From NCBI RefSeq assembly GCF_009769385.1, contig NZ_VKAB01000012.1, positions 248,001 to 312,000 on the forward strand: DNA of 64,000 nt. Direction: 5' to 3'. Made by a program: the position numbers and the translations under genes. The stretch comes from Saccharothrix deserti. GTDB lineage: Bacteria > Actinomycetota > Actinomycetes > Mycobacteriales > Pseudonocardiaceae. A model generated the notes under the pieces. That model was not told where the DNA came from. It saw nothing but the letters and a program-made list of their open reading frames with translations, and did no database searches. Shown one piece after another: positions 17,231 through 23,690 of the stretch (its first letter is position 1; each line of letters begins with the position of its first letter).

Positions 17231-18208
17231 ATGACACGCTCCGCGAGGGCACTCTGGTTCACCTCATCGGGAAAAAGTGAGATCCGATCGGTCGACCTGC
17301 CCGAACCCGGACCCGACGACGTCCTGGTGCGCACCCTCTACTCCGGGATCAGCCGAGGCACGGAAACGCTGGTGCTGCGCGGTGGTGTGCCGGAGAGCCA
17401 GCACGACGTGATGCGGGCGCCGTTCCAGGAGGGCGACTTCCCGTGGCCGGTCAAGTACGGCTACCTCAACGTCGGTGTGGTGGAACGGGGTCCGCTGCTG
17501 GGCCGCACGGTGTTCTGCCTCTATCCACATCAGACGCATTACGTGGTGCCCGCCGACGCCGTGACACCCGTGCCGGACTCGGTTCCCGCCGCACGCGCGG
17601 TGCTGGCGGGGACAGTGGAGACGGCGGTGAACGCGGTGTGGGACGCGAAACCGTTGATCGGTGACCGGATCGCGGTCGTCGGCGGCGGGATGGTCGGGTC
17701 CAGTGTGGCCGCCGTGCTCGCGCGGTTCCCCGGCGTGCGGTTGCAACTGGTGGACGCCGATCCGAGCCGTGCGTCGGTGGCCGCCGCGCTCGGCGTCGAC
17801 TTCGCGTCACCCGATCAGGCGACGGGGAACTGCGATCTCGTCGTGCACGCGAGCGCGACCGACGCGGGGCTGGAGCGGTCGTTGGCGTTGCTCGCGCCGG
17901 AAGGGCAGGTGGTCGAGCTGAGCTGGTACGGCGACCGCCGGGTCAGCGTGCCGCTGGGCGAGTTCTTCCACTCCCGCAGGCTGCGGCTGCGCAGCAGCCA
18001 GGTCGGCGTGGTCGCGCGGCCGGACCGCACTTACGCAGAGCGGATGTCCCTGGCGCTCGACCTGCTCGCCGATCCCGTGTTCGACGCGCTGATCACCGGT
18101 GAGAGCCGGTTCGACGACCTGCCGACCGTGCTGCCGAGGTTGGCGAGCGGCGAGCTACCGGCCCTGTGCCACCGGATTGGCTACGGTGCCGGGCATGTAC
18201 CCGCCTGA
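17231..18208 (+). CDS. Zinc-type (MDR) alcohol dehydrogenase-like oxidoreductase
   Basis: A 325-residue medium-chain dehydrogenase/reductase. The N-terminal GroES-like domain has the MDR opening (ARALWFTSSGKSEIRSVDLP, then YSGISRGTETLVLRG) and the Rossmann domain has GDRIAVVGGGMVGSSVAAVL. The usual catalytic Cys near residue 40 and the structural four-Cys lobe of classical alcohol dehydrogenases are missing, as in the BchC/TdaB-like branch, so zinc chemistry is uncertain. ATG follows GGAGG by 8 bases. Its last 14 bases overlap the creatininase-like gene, so the two are coupled. Relatives often sit beside PTPS-like and methyltransferase genes, as here. Substrate unknown. Confidence 0.82.
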   Translation: MTRSARALWFTSSGKSEIRSVDLPEPGPDDVLVRTLYSGISRGTETLVLRGGVPESQHDVMRAPFQEGDFPWPVKYGYLNVGVVERGPLLGRTVFCLYPHQTHYVVPADAVTPVPDSVPAARAVLAGTVETAVNAVWDAKPLIGDRIAVVGGGMVGSSVAAVLARFPGVRLQLVDADPSRASVAAALGVDFASPDQATGNCDLVVHASATDAGLERSLALLAPEGQVVELSWYGDRRVSVPLGEFFHSRRLRLRSSQVGVVARPDRTYAERMSLALDLLADPVFDALITGESRFDDLPTVLPRLASGELPALCHRIGYGAGHVPA

Positions 18209-18881
18209 CACCACCGAGGACGTGCGGACGCGTGCGGCGACCGTGGCGGTCCTGCCCGTCGGCAGCCACGAGCAGCACGGCCCGTACCTGCCGTTGGCGA
18301 CGGACACGGTCATCGCCTGCACGATCGCGCGGGCGATCGCCGACGCGCACCCCGTGCAACTGCTGCCGCCGATCACGATCTCGTGCTCGCACGAGCACGC
18401 CGACTGGCCGGGCACGGTGAGCATTTCGGCGCGGACGCTGTACTCGGTGGTGCGGGACGTCGCGGACTCGTTGCGCCGGTCCGGCGTGCCGAACCTGGTC
18501 CTGGTCAGCGGGCACGGCGGGAACTACGTGCTGTCGAACATCGTGCAGGAGTCCGAGGGGATGGCGCTGTTCCCCGGCAGCGGCGACTGGGCCGTGGCGC
18601 GGGCCGCCGCCGGACTTGAGACCTCGTCCCGCAGCGATATGCACGCGGGCGAGCTGGAGACGTCGATCCTCCTGCACGCCCACCCCGAGCTGCTGAAACC
18701 CGGTTACGAGACGAGTGACCACCTGGCCGACGACCGGCCGCACATGCTCACCCTGGGACTCGCGCCGTACACGTCGTCCGGGGTGGTCGGCCGTCCCTCG
18801 CTGGCGTCAGCCGACAAGGGCCGGGACGTGCTCGCGGGGCTGGTCGAGTCGTTCGGGCAGTACCTCGCGCTGTTCCGCTGA
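18195..18881 (+). CDS. Creatininase-family amidohydrolase (candidate formamide hydrolase)
   Basis: A 228-residue metal-dependent amidohydrolase. Likely metal ligands are Glu26 and His28 in PVGSHEQHGPYLP, Asp37 in LATDT, His107 in SGHGGN and Glu153 in DMHAGELETS. The same superfamily holds archaeal ArfB, which removes the formyl group from the formamidopyrimidine that starts flavin and F420 synthesis, and MftE of mycofactocin. With a GTP cyclohydrolase II variant in the locus that may stop at the formamidopyrimidine, an ArfB-like deformylase role is an attractive inference. ATG was chosen because the family begins there. Its 3' end overlaps the convergent UPF0104 gene by 75 bases. Confidence 0.85.
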   Translation: MYPPDTTEDVRTRAATVAVLPVGSHEQHGPYLPLATDTVIACTIARAIADAHPVQLLPPITISCSHEHADWPGTVSISARTLYSVVRDVADSLRRSGVPNLVLVSGHGGNYVLSNIVQESEGMALFPGSGDWAVARAAAGLETSSRSDMHAGELETSILLHAHPELLKPGYETSDHLADDRPHMLTLGLAPYTSSGVVGRPSLASADKGRDVLAGLVESFGQYLALFR

Positions 18882-19787
18882 GCCGTGTTCCGCTGAGCCT
18901 TGTTCTGGGGCACGTGCGAACAGCGTGAGCACGCCGGGCAGGCTGCTGATCATCGCCAGCACCCCGTAGACCACACCGGTCGTCAGCCCCTGCGCGGCGC
19001 CCAGACCGGCCGCGCCGAACGCCACCGCCAGGAACGCCTCACGCGGCCCGAAGCCGCCGACGTTCACCGGCACGGCCATGACCAGCAGCGCGAGCACGAT
19101 CAGCGGGACGAGTCGGCCGATCGAAGCCTCCGTGCCGGCGACCCTGGCCGCCACGACGAACAGCGCCACGTGCCCGGCCAACGTCGCCGCCGACAGCAGC
19201 GCGACCTTCGGCAGGACGTGACGGTTCACGAGGCCCGTGCGGGCGTCCACCCAGGTCGTCCTCAACGCCCGGCGCACCTTCGCGGAACGACCGGCGACCG
19301 CAGCCGCGACCGCGAGCACGACCAGCGTCCCGACCAGGACTTCCCGGCTCGGCAGCTCGACCGGCACGGACTCGCTGAACAGCACCGCGACCCCGAGCGC
19401 GATCAGCACCACCTGGCCCGCGAACCGCTCGAACACCACCGCCCGCACACCGCGCCCGACGTCACCGGACTGCCGTCCGTGGCTCACCGCGCGGTGCACG
19501 TCGCCGAGCACGCCGGCGGGCAGCACGGCGTTGAGCAGCAGACCCCGGTAGTAGTCGGACACGGCCGTGCCGAGGGTGAGCGGCAGGCCGAGGCGGCGGG
19601 CGATGACGCACCACCGCCAGGCACTGGTCACCGTGGTCAGCAGCCCGATGCCGAGCGCGGCGGCGACCGACCAGGCGTTCACGGCGCGGAGTCCGTCCAG
19701 GAACGCGCCGGCGCCCAGCCGCCAGCCCAGCGCCACCAGGATGCCGACCGCGCCGAGCAGCCGCAGCCACGGCCAGAGTCGCTTCAT
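18807..19787 (-). CDS. Lysylphosphatidylglycerol synthase TM-like (UPF0104) membrane protein
   Basis: A 326-residue polytopic membrane protein of the LPG_synthase_TM family, with about 7-8 spans. Markers are the KRLWPWLRLLGAVGILVALGW opening, SDYYRGLLLNAVLPAGVLGD with DVHRA and the VVFERFAGQ helix, and NVGGFGPREAF late in the protein. Relatives include the flippase-like part of MprF and glycolipid-associated proteins. It ends a four-gene operon (PTPS-like, glycosyltransferase, methyltransferase, this gene), each joined by a 4-base overlap. Moving or attaching a glycosylated lipid product is a reasonable guess. The last 25 codons lie antisense to the creatininase gene. Confidence 0.82.
   Translation of the reverse strand: MKRLWPWLRLLGAVGILVALGWRLGAGAFLDGLRAVNAWSVAAALGIGLLTTVTSAWRWCVIARRLGLPLTLGTAVSDYYRGLLLNAVLPAGVLGDVHRAVSHGRQSGDVGRGVRAVVFERFAGQVVLIALGVAVLFSESVPVELPSREVLVGTLVVLAVAAAVAGRSAKVRRALRTTWVDARTGLVNRHVLPKVALLSAATLAGHVALFVVAARVAGTEASIGRLVPLIVLALLVMAVPVNVGGFGPREAFLAVAFGAAGLGAAQGLTTGVVYGVLAMISSLPGVLTLFARAPEQGSAEHGSAEQREVLPERLDQPREHVPALVG
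18871..18905. repeat. 15-bp tandem repeat at a convergent gene junction
   Basis: Units TGTTCCGCTGAGCCG (18871-18885) and TGTTCCGCTGAGCCT (18886-18900), then TGTTC. The first unit contains the creatininase stop codon. On the minus strand the repeat encodes the doubled GSAE in the tail of the UPF0104 protein. Confidence 0.8.
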
Positions 19788-20584
19788 CGCGGTATCGCCA
19801 GCAGATCGGTGTGGTGCACGACGACGCGCGGACCGTGGTCGAGCTTCCGTTGCAGGTAGGCGGGTGCTTCGGCGGCGAGGCGGGGTTCCTGCTCGACCGC
19901 CGCGCCCACCCACCCGCGCAGCCACTCCCCCGCCAGCGCGGCCTGGTCCGGCCCCAGCCGCCACGGGCTCGGGCTCGTCGTCACCTCCGCGCCCCGGCGT
20001 TCGAACGCCTCGACGGTCGCCTCGGCGGCGTCCGGCCCGAGCAGCCGACGACCGGCCACGACCCGCCGTTGGTGCGCGTTGAAGGCGGCCTCGAACTCGG
20101 CGTCCGCGGGCTCCGCGTTCAACGGTTCGGCGGGGTCGAACTCGACCCGACCGGCCACGGACAGCGTGAGCAGCGCCGGACAGCCCGCGCCGACGCACGC
20201 CTCGGCCAGCGCGTCCACCTCGTCAGCCGTCAGCAGGTCGAGCAGAGCCGACGCGGTGACGAGTGACGTGCCGGCCAGGTCGGCGGCGGTGAGCGCGGTG
20301 AGGTCGCCCTCCCGCGTCTCCACGGTCACACCCGGTCCGCTCATGCTCGCCGCCGCGATGCCGAGCAGACGGGGGTCGCGGTCGTGCAGCACCCAGTGCT
20401 GCGGACCGTCCAGCCGTCCGGTGAGCCATCGTCCCAACGATCCCGTTCCACACCCGAGATCACGCACCACGAGGGGTGTCCGGTTCAGATGGATCTTGCG
20501 GAGCCGGTCGACCAGGTCGACCGCGCGGGCGTCCGCGTCGGCCTTCTCGCGCAGTGCCAGCCATTCCGGGGCAAAGGTGCTCAT
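19784..20584 (-). CDS. SAM-dependent methyltransferase, class I
   Basis: A 266-residue Rossmann methyltransferase. The SAM-binding glycine loop is VVRDLGCGTGSLGRWL near residue 40, the acidic residue at the end of strand 2 lies in VLHDRDPRL, and SLVTASALLDLLT is motif post-I/IV. No extra domain, membrane span or signal is seen. It overlaps its neighbours on both sides by 4 bases (ATGA), so it is made together with the glycosyltransferase and the UPF0104 protein. The acceptor could be the pterin or pyrimidine ring or a sugar of the final product; the sequence does not say which. Confidence 0.83.
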   Translation of the reverse strand: MSTFAPEWLALREKADADARAVDLVDRLRKIHLNRTPLVVRDLGCGTGSLGRWLTGRLDGPQHWVLHDRDPRLLGIAAASMSGPGVTVETREGDLTALTAADLAGTSLVTASALLDLLTADEVDALAEACVGAGCPALLTLSVAGRVEFDPAEPLNAEPADAEFEAAFNAHQRRVVAGRRLLGPDAAEATVEAFERRGAEVTTSPSPWRLGPDQAALAGEWLRGWVGAAVEQEPRLAAEAPAYLQRKLDHGPRVVVHHTDLLAIPR

Positions 20585-21606
20585 GGCCGCAGACTAGCCG
20601 GCACCCTCGCCAGTTGCGCCGCTGTTTCGTCCCATGTGGACAGCTCGTGCCGGCGTTTCAGAGCGCGGTCGCGCAGGTCACGGCGCCAGTCCTCGTCGGT
20701 GAGCCACCGGCGGAGAGCGCGTGCGAACGCGGTGACGTCACCTGGTGGGAGGAGGAGTCCGCCGTCACCGAGTGCGTCCGGCACGCAACTCGCCATCACC
20801 GGCACGCCGCGTGCCAGCGCTTCGGTGACGACCATGCCGTACGTCTCGGCACGGGACGGCAGGACGAACAGGTCGGCTGCCGCGTACGCGCGGTCCAGCG
20901 GGTCGCCGGTGAGGGGGCCCACCAGCTCGATCCGGTCGCCCAGCCCGTGCCGGGCGATCAGCTCCCGGACCGGGTGTCCGGAACGCTCGGGACCGACGAA
21001 CGCGCAGGTCCACGGCAGGTCGGTGACCGTGGCGAGGGCTTCCACCAGCACGTCGTGGCCCTTGCGCGGGGTCAGCGAGGCGACGCACAGCAGCCGGGAC
21101 ACGCCGTCCGTGCCGGTGGCGAGCGGCGCGGGATCGGTGCCCGGCGTGACGGCGTGGACCTCGGCCAGCCCGTGGTGCTCGGCCAGCCGCCGTGCCGCCC
21201 ACGGGCTGGTGGCCACGACGGCGCGCGCGGCGTGCAGGCACTCCCGTTCGGCGGCCTCCAGCCGTGCCGCGACGGCGGGCGGCAGGCCCGTCTCGTCGGC
21301 CAACGGCAGGTGCACCAGGACCACCAGCCGCAGCCGACCGGCGTGCGGCACGACCACCTCGGGCACACCGCACGCCACCAGCCCGTCCAGCAGCACGACC
21401 GCGCCGTCCTCGATGCCGGTGAGGGCTTGGTGCAGCCGTGAGCGGGCGGTGTCGTCCGGCTGCGGCCAGGAGCCGGTGATCGTGATCTCGCGCACGTCGG
21501 TGCCCAGCTTGCCGAGGCTCTGGATGACGCGGCGGTCGTAGACGTTGCCGCCGCTCGGCGACGTCGGGTCGTCGACGCCGCCGGGCAGGACGAAGTGGAT
21601 GGTCAC
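20581..21606 (-). CDS. GT4-family (GT-B fold) glycosyltransferase
   Basis: A 341-residue retaining glycosyltransferase of the GT-B fold. The N-terminal [19 protein letters not shown] loop contacts the acceptor side. The donor-binding half has [20 protein letters not shown], and the EX7E motif is in [18 protein letters not shown]. Typical donors are nucleotide sugars such as UDP-glucose or GDP-mannose. It begins with GTG overlapping the PTPS-like stop (GTGA) and ends overlapping the methyltransferase start. In this operon it would glycosylate a pterin-like or lipid intermediate; the sugar and acceptor are unknown. Confidence 0.85.
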   Translation of the reverse strand: MTIHFVLPGGVDDPTSPSGGNVYDRRVIQSLGKLGTDVREITITGSWPQPDDTARSRLHQALTGIEDGAVVLLDGLVACGVPEVVVPHAGRLRLVVLVHLPLADETGLPPAVAARLEAAERECLHAARAVVATSPWAARRLAEHHGLAEVHAVTPGTDPAPLATGTDGVSRLLCVASLTPRKGHDVLVEALATVTDLPWTCAFVGPERSGHPVRELIARHGLGDRIELVGPLTGDPLDRAYAAADLFVLPSRAETYGMVVTEALARGVPVMASCVPDALGDGGLLLPPGDVTAFARALRRWLTDEDWRRDLRDRALKRRHELSTWDETAAQLARVPASLRP

Positions 21607-21971
21607 AGTGGGCGTTCGTAGCTCGCCCAGGCCACGTGCGACTCGTGCAGCGAGACCTCGATCGCGGCCAGTCCGCGGGCGCCCTCGCCGAGTTCTCCCG
21701 CGTGGACCAGGTCCGCGAGCTGGTCGGCGATGTGCTTGGCCAGGAACTCGGTCGACGTGTTGATCCCCGCGAACGCGGGTACCTCGTCCAGGTTCCGGTA
21801 GTTGAGCTCTCCCAGGACCGAGCGCAGTCGCTCGGTCGCCAGTCCGATGTCGACCACGATGTTGTCCGAGTCGAGATCGGCCCGTTTGAACCTCGCGTCC
21901 ACTACGAACGTTGCTCCGTGCAGGCGTTGTGCCGGACCGAAGACCTCGCCGCGGAAGCTGTGGGCGACCAT
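21603..21971 (-). CDS. 6-pyruvoyl/6-carboxy-tetrahydropterin synthase-like protein, divergent active site
   Basis: A 122-residue T-fold protein of the PTPS/QueD family. Family marks are the opening [17 protein letters not shown], the middle [25 protein letters not shown], and [11 protein letters not shown] at the end. Canonical enzymes bind zinc with three His, two of them in HGH, and use a Cys just before that motif. Here HGH reads HGA and the preceding stretch ([12 protein letters not shown]) has no Cys. The chemistry is therefore probably altered. It could act on a dihydroneopterin-like or formamidopyrimidine-derived substrate without the usual elimination. ATG at 21971 (GTG at 21974 is an alternative) lacks a clear ribosome site. 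First gene of a four-gene overlapping operon, divergent from the GTP cyclohydrolase gene. Confidence 0.8.
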   Translation of the reverse strand: MVAHSFRGEVFGPAQRLHGATFVVDARFKRADLDSDNIVVDIGLATERLRSVLGELNYRNLDEVPAFAGINTSTEFLAKHIADQLADLVHAGELGEGARGLAAIEVSLHESHVAWASYERPL

Positions 21972-22026
21972 CACGTGATCACGAACGGTGATGCTGAACA
22001 GGATGACCTCCGCCGAGTGAGCGAGC

Positions 22027-22068
22027 TACGGTGCAAGTTCCGGCCGAGCGTAGTGAACGCTCGGCCGG
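22027..22068 (+). promoter_or_regulatory. Candidate promoter and 5'-terminal hairpin of the GTP cyclohydrolase II gene
   Basis: TACGGT (22027-22032) could be a -10 element, with TGACCT 17 bases upstream as a weak -35. A perfect 12-bp stem (22040-22051 / 22057-22068, loop AGTGA) begins about 7 bases later, so it would form at the very 5' end of the mRNA. The stem ends 22 bases before the ATG. Confidence 0.5.
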
Positions 22069-22090
22069 TGTCGGGTGACGAGGGAGCCGG

Positions 22091-22738
22091 ATGCACGAGG
22101 AAGCCTTCAACGACCAGGACGTGGCCGAGTCCGACCTGGTCACGCGCCGCGGCACGTTCCGCGCGGTCGCGTTCCGGGCGGACGGGCACGAACACATGGC
22201 GCTCGTCTACGGTCGCACGAGGATGCGCGAGAACGTGCTCGTGCGCGTGCACTCGGAGTGCATGACCGGTGACATCTTCGGCGCGATGCGCTGCGAGTGC
22301 GGCGACCAGCTGGACGCCGCGCTGGACCGGATCGTCGCCGAGGGCAGCGGCATCCTGATCTACCTGCGCGGCCACGAGGGGCGCGGGATCGGCCTGGTGG
22401 CCAAGGTGCGGACGCACGTGCTGCAGGACGAGCAGGGCATGGACACGCTCGACTCCGCGACCACGCTCGGCCTGCCGGTCGACGTCCGGGACTACACCCC
22501 GGCCGCGCGGGTCCTGAAGCACCTGCGGGTGCTGTCGGTGCGGTTGATGTCGAACAACCCGGACAAGATCCAGGCCCTGGAGGACCACGGCATCGAGGTG
22601 GCGGCCCGCGTGCCGCACCTGATGCGGCCGAACCAGCACAACATCGGCTACCTCACCGCGAAGCGGGACCGGCTGGGTCACGACCTGCCGCAGGTCGACG
22701 TGTTCGCCGCCGACTACCCCACGGCCGCGGACCGGTAA
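22091..22738 (+). CDS. GTP cyclohydrolase II-family enzyme with Tyr-to-His active-site change
   Basis: A 215-residue RibA-type protein without the DHBP synthase domain. Zinc ligands are Cys57, Cys68 and Cys70 (HSECMTGDIFGAMRCEC), and the GTP-binding segment is YLRGHEGRGIGLVAKVR. In E. coli RibA the catalytic Tyr105 lies in KIRAYALQDQ; the same position here is His109 in KVRTHVLQDE. Studies of GTP cyclohydrolase II paralogues in Streptomyces, as I recall them, show that loss of this Tyr leaves the formamidopyrimidine as product. That would fit the creatininase-like hydrolase in the locus. GAGGGAG precedes the ATG. It is divergent from the PTPS-like operon and is probably not the housekeeping riboflavin enzyme. 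Confidence 0.87.
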   Translation: MHEEAFNDQDVAESDLVTRRGTFRAVAFRADGHEHMALVYGRTRMRENVLVRVHSECMTGDIFGAMRCECGDQLDAALDRIVAEGSGILIYLRGHEGRGIGLVAKVRTHVLQDEQGMDTLDSATTLGLPVDVRDYTPAARVLKHLRVLSVRLMSNNPDKIQALEDHGIEVAARVPHLMRPNQHNIGYLTAKRDRLGHDLPQVDVFAADYPTAADR

Positions 22739-22978
22739 CCCGACGTTCTCCCGACTGTGCACGGCGTGTGTGCGGGGCGTGTGGTGACGCGTGCGAGGCT
22801 ATGCGACGCCGACGCCCGGTGCGTCATTTTTTCGCCGTTTCCCGGAAACAGGAACGGCACGACACGACGCGCAATTCGGCGATTTCCGCACCCACGTGGG
22901 TGGGCTCGACCACGCCTGCTCCCGTGATGTGCGGCTCGACCGGCGCACACATTCCGCAATTCAGGAAGAGAAGAACTC

Positions 22979-23581
22979 ATGAGCCAGCAGACCTCCTACC
23001 CGCCGCCCCCGCAGCAGCCCATGGCCCCCCAGCAGCCCCGCAACGGCCTGGGCACGACCGGGTTCGTCCTCGGCCTGGTGGGTCTGGTGTTCTCGCCCAT
23101 CCCGTTCATCGGCGTGATCGCCTGGCCGCTCGTCATCCTGGGTCTGATCTTCTCCGTGATCGGGCTCGCCCGGGTCAACAAGGGAATCGCCAGCAACAAG
23201 GGTCTGTCGATCACCGGAATCGCCGCATCCGCGATCGGCCTGATCGTCTGCATCGTGTGGGTTTTCGTGTTCAACTCCGCGGTGAACGAGATCCAGGAAG
23301 AGGTCGCCAAGACCGCCAAGGTCGATTACGAGGTGACCGGCGACGCCGCGAACGTCGAACTGATGTACGGCGAGGTGCTGGAGCCGAAGGAAGAGACCAC
23401 GCCGACCCTGCCGTGGACCAAGCAGGTCGAGAACAAGGGCGTCTTCAAGGGCGGCATCCTCACCGCCTCGGCCGACGAGAACGGCGGCACGGTGACGTGC
23501 AAGATCACCGTCGACGGCGCGGTCGTGTCGACCCAGACCGCAACCGGTCCGTTCGCCACCGTGAACTGCACCGGCACCTGA
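22979..23581 (+). CDS. DUF4190/MmpS-like membrane protein
   Basis: A 200-residue protein: a short Pro/Gln-rich cytoplasmic start (SYPPPPQQPMAPQQP), two spans of DUF4190 type (GTTGFVLGLVGLVFSPIPF ... GIAASAIGLIVCIVWVFVF), and an outer domain. The outer domain has the MmpS-like pattern VDYEVTGDAANVELMYG ... TLPWTKQV ... GTVTCKITVDG ... ATVNC. Mycobacterial MmpS proteins are accessory subunits of MmpL lipid exporters, but no MmpL gene is near. GAAGAGAAG precedes the ATG. A strong hairpin terminator follows 24 bases after the stop. The 240-base gap before it shows no gene. Confidence 0.8.
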   Translation: MSQQTSYPPPPQQPMAPQQPRNGLGTTGFVLGLVGLVFSPIPFIGVIAWPLVILGLIFSVIGLARVNKGIASNKGLSITGIAASAIGLIVCIVWVFVFNSAVNEIQEEVAKTAKVDYEVTGDAANVELMYGEVLEPKEETTPTLPWTKQVENKGVFKGGILTASADENGGTVTCKITVDGAVVSTQTATGPFATVNCTGT

Positions 23582-23605
23582 TCGGCCGGCAGTCCAGGGC
23601 ACTCC

Positions 23606-23635
23606 AGGGCCCGACGGATTCGTCCGTCGGGCCCT
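23606..23635 (+). terminator. Strong hairpin terminator with UUCG tetraloop
   Basis: A perfect 13-bp stem AGGGCCCGACGGA / TCCGTCGGGCCCT closed by TTCG, a highly stable tetraloop. It lies between the MmpS-like gene and the convergent BTAD regulator gene and can serve both. Confidence 0.85.
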
Positions 23636-23690
23636 TCCGCCATTGCCGGATCAACAGAGTGCCGGGTCGACAGATCAGCAGATCAGCGGA

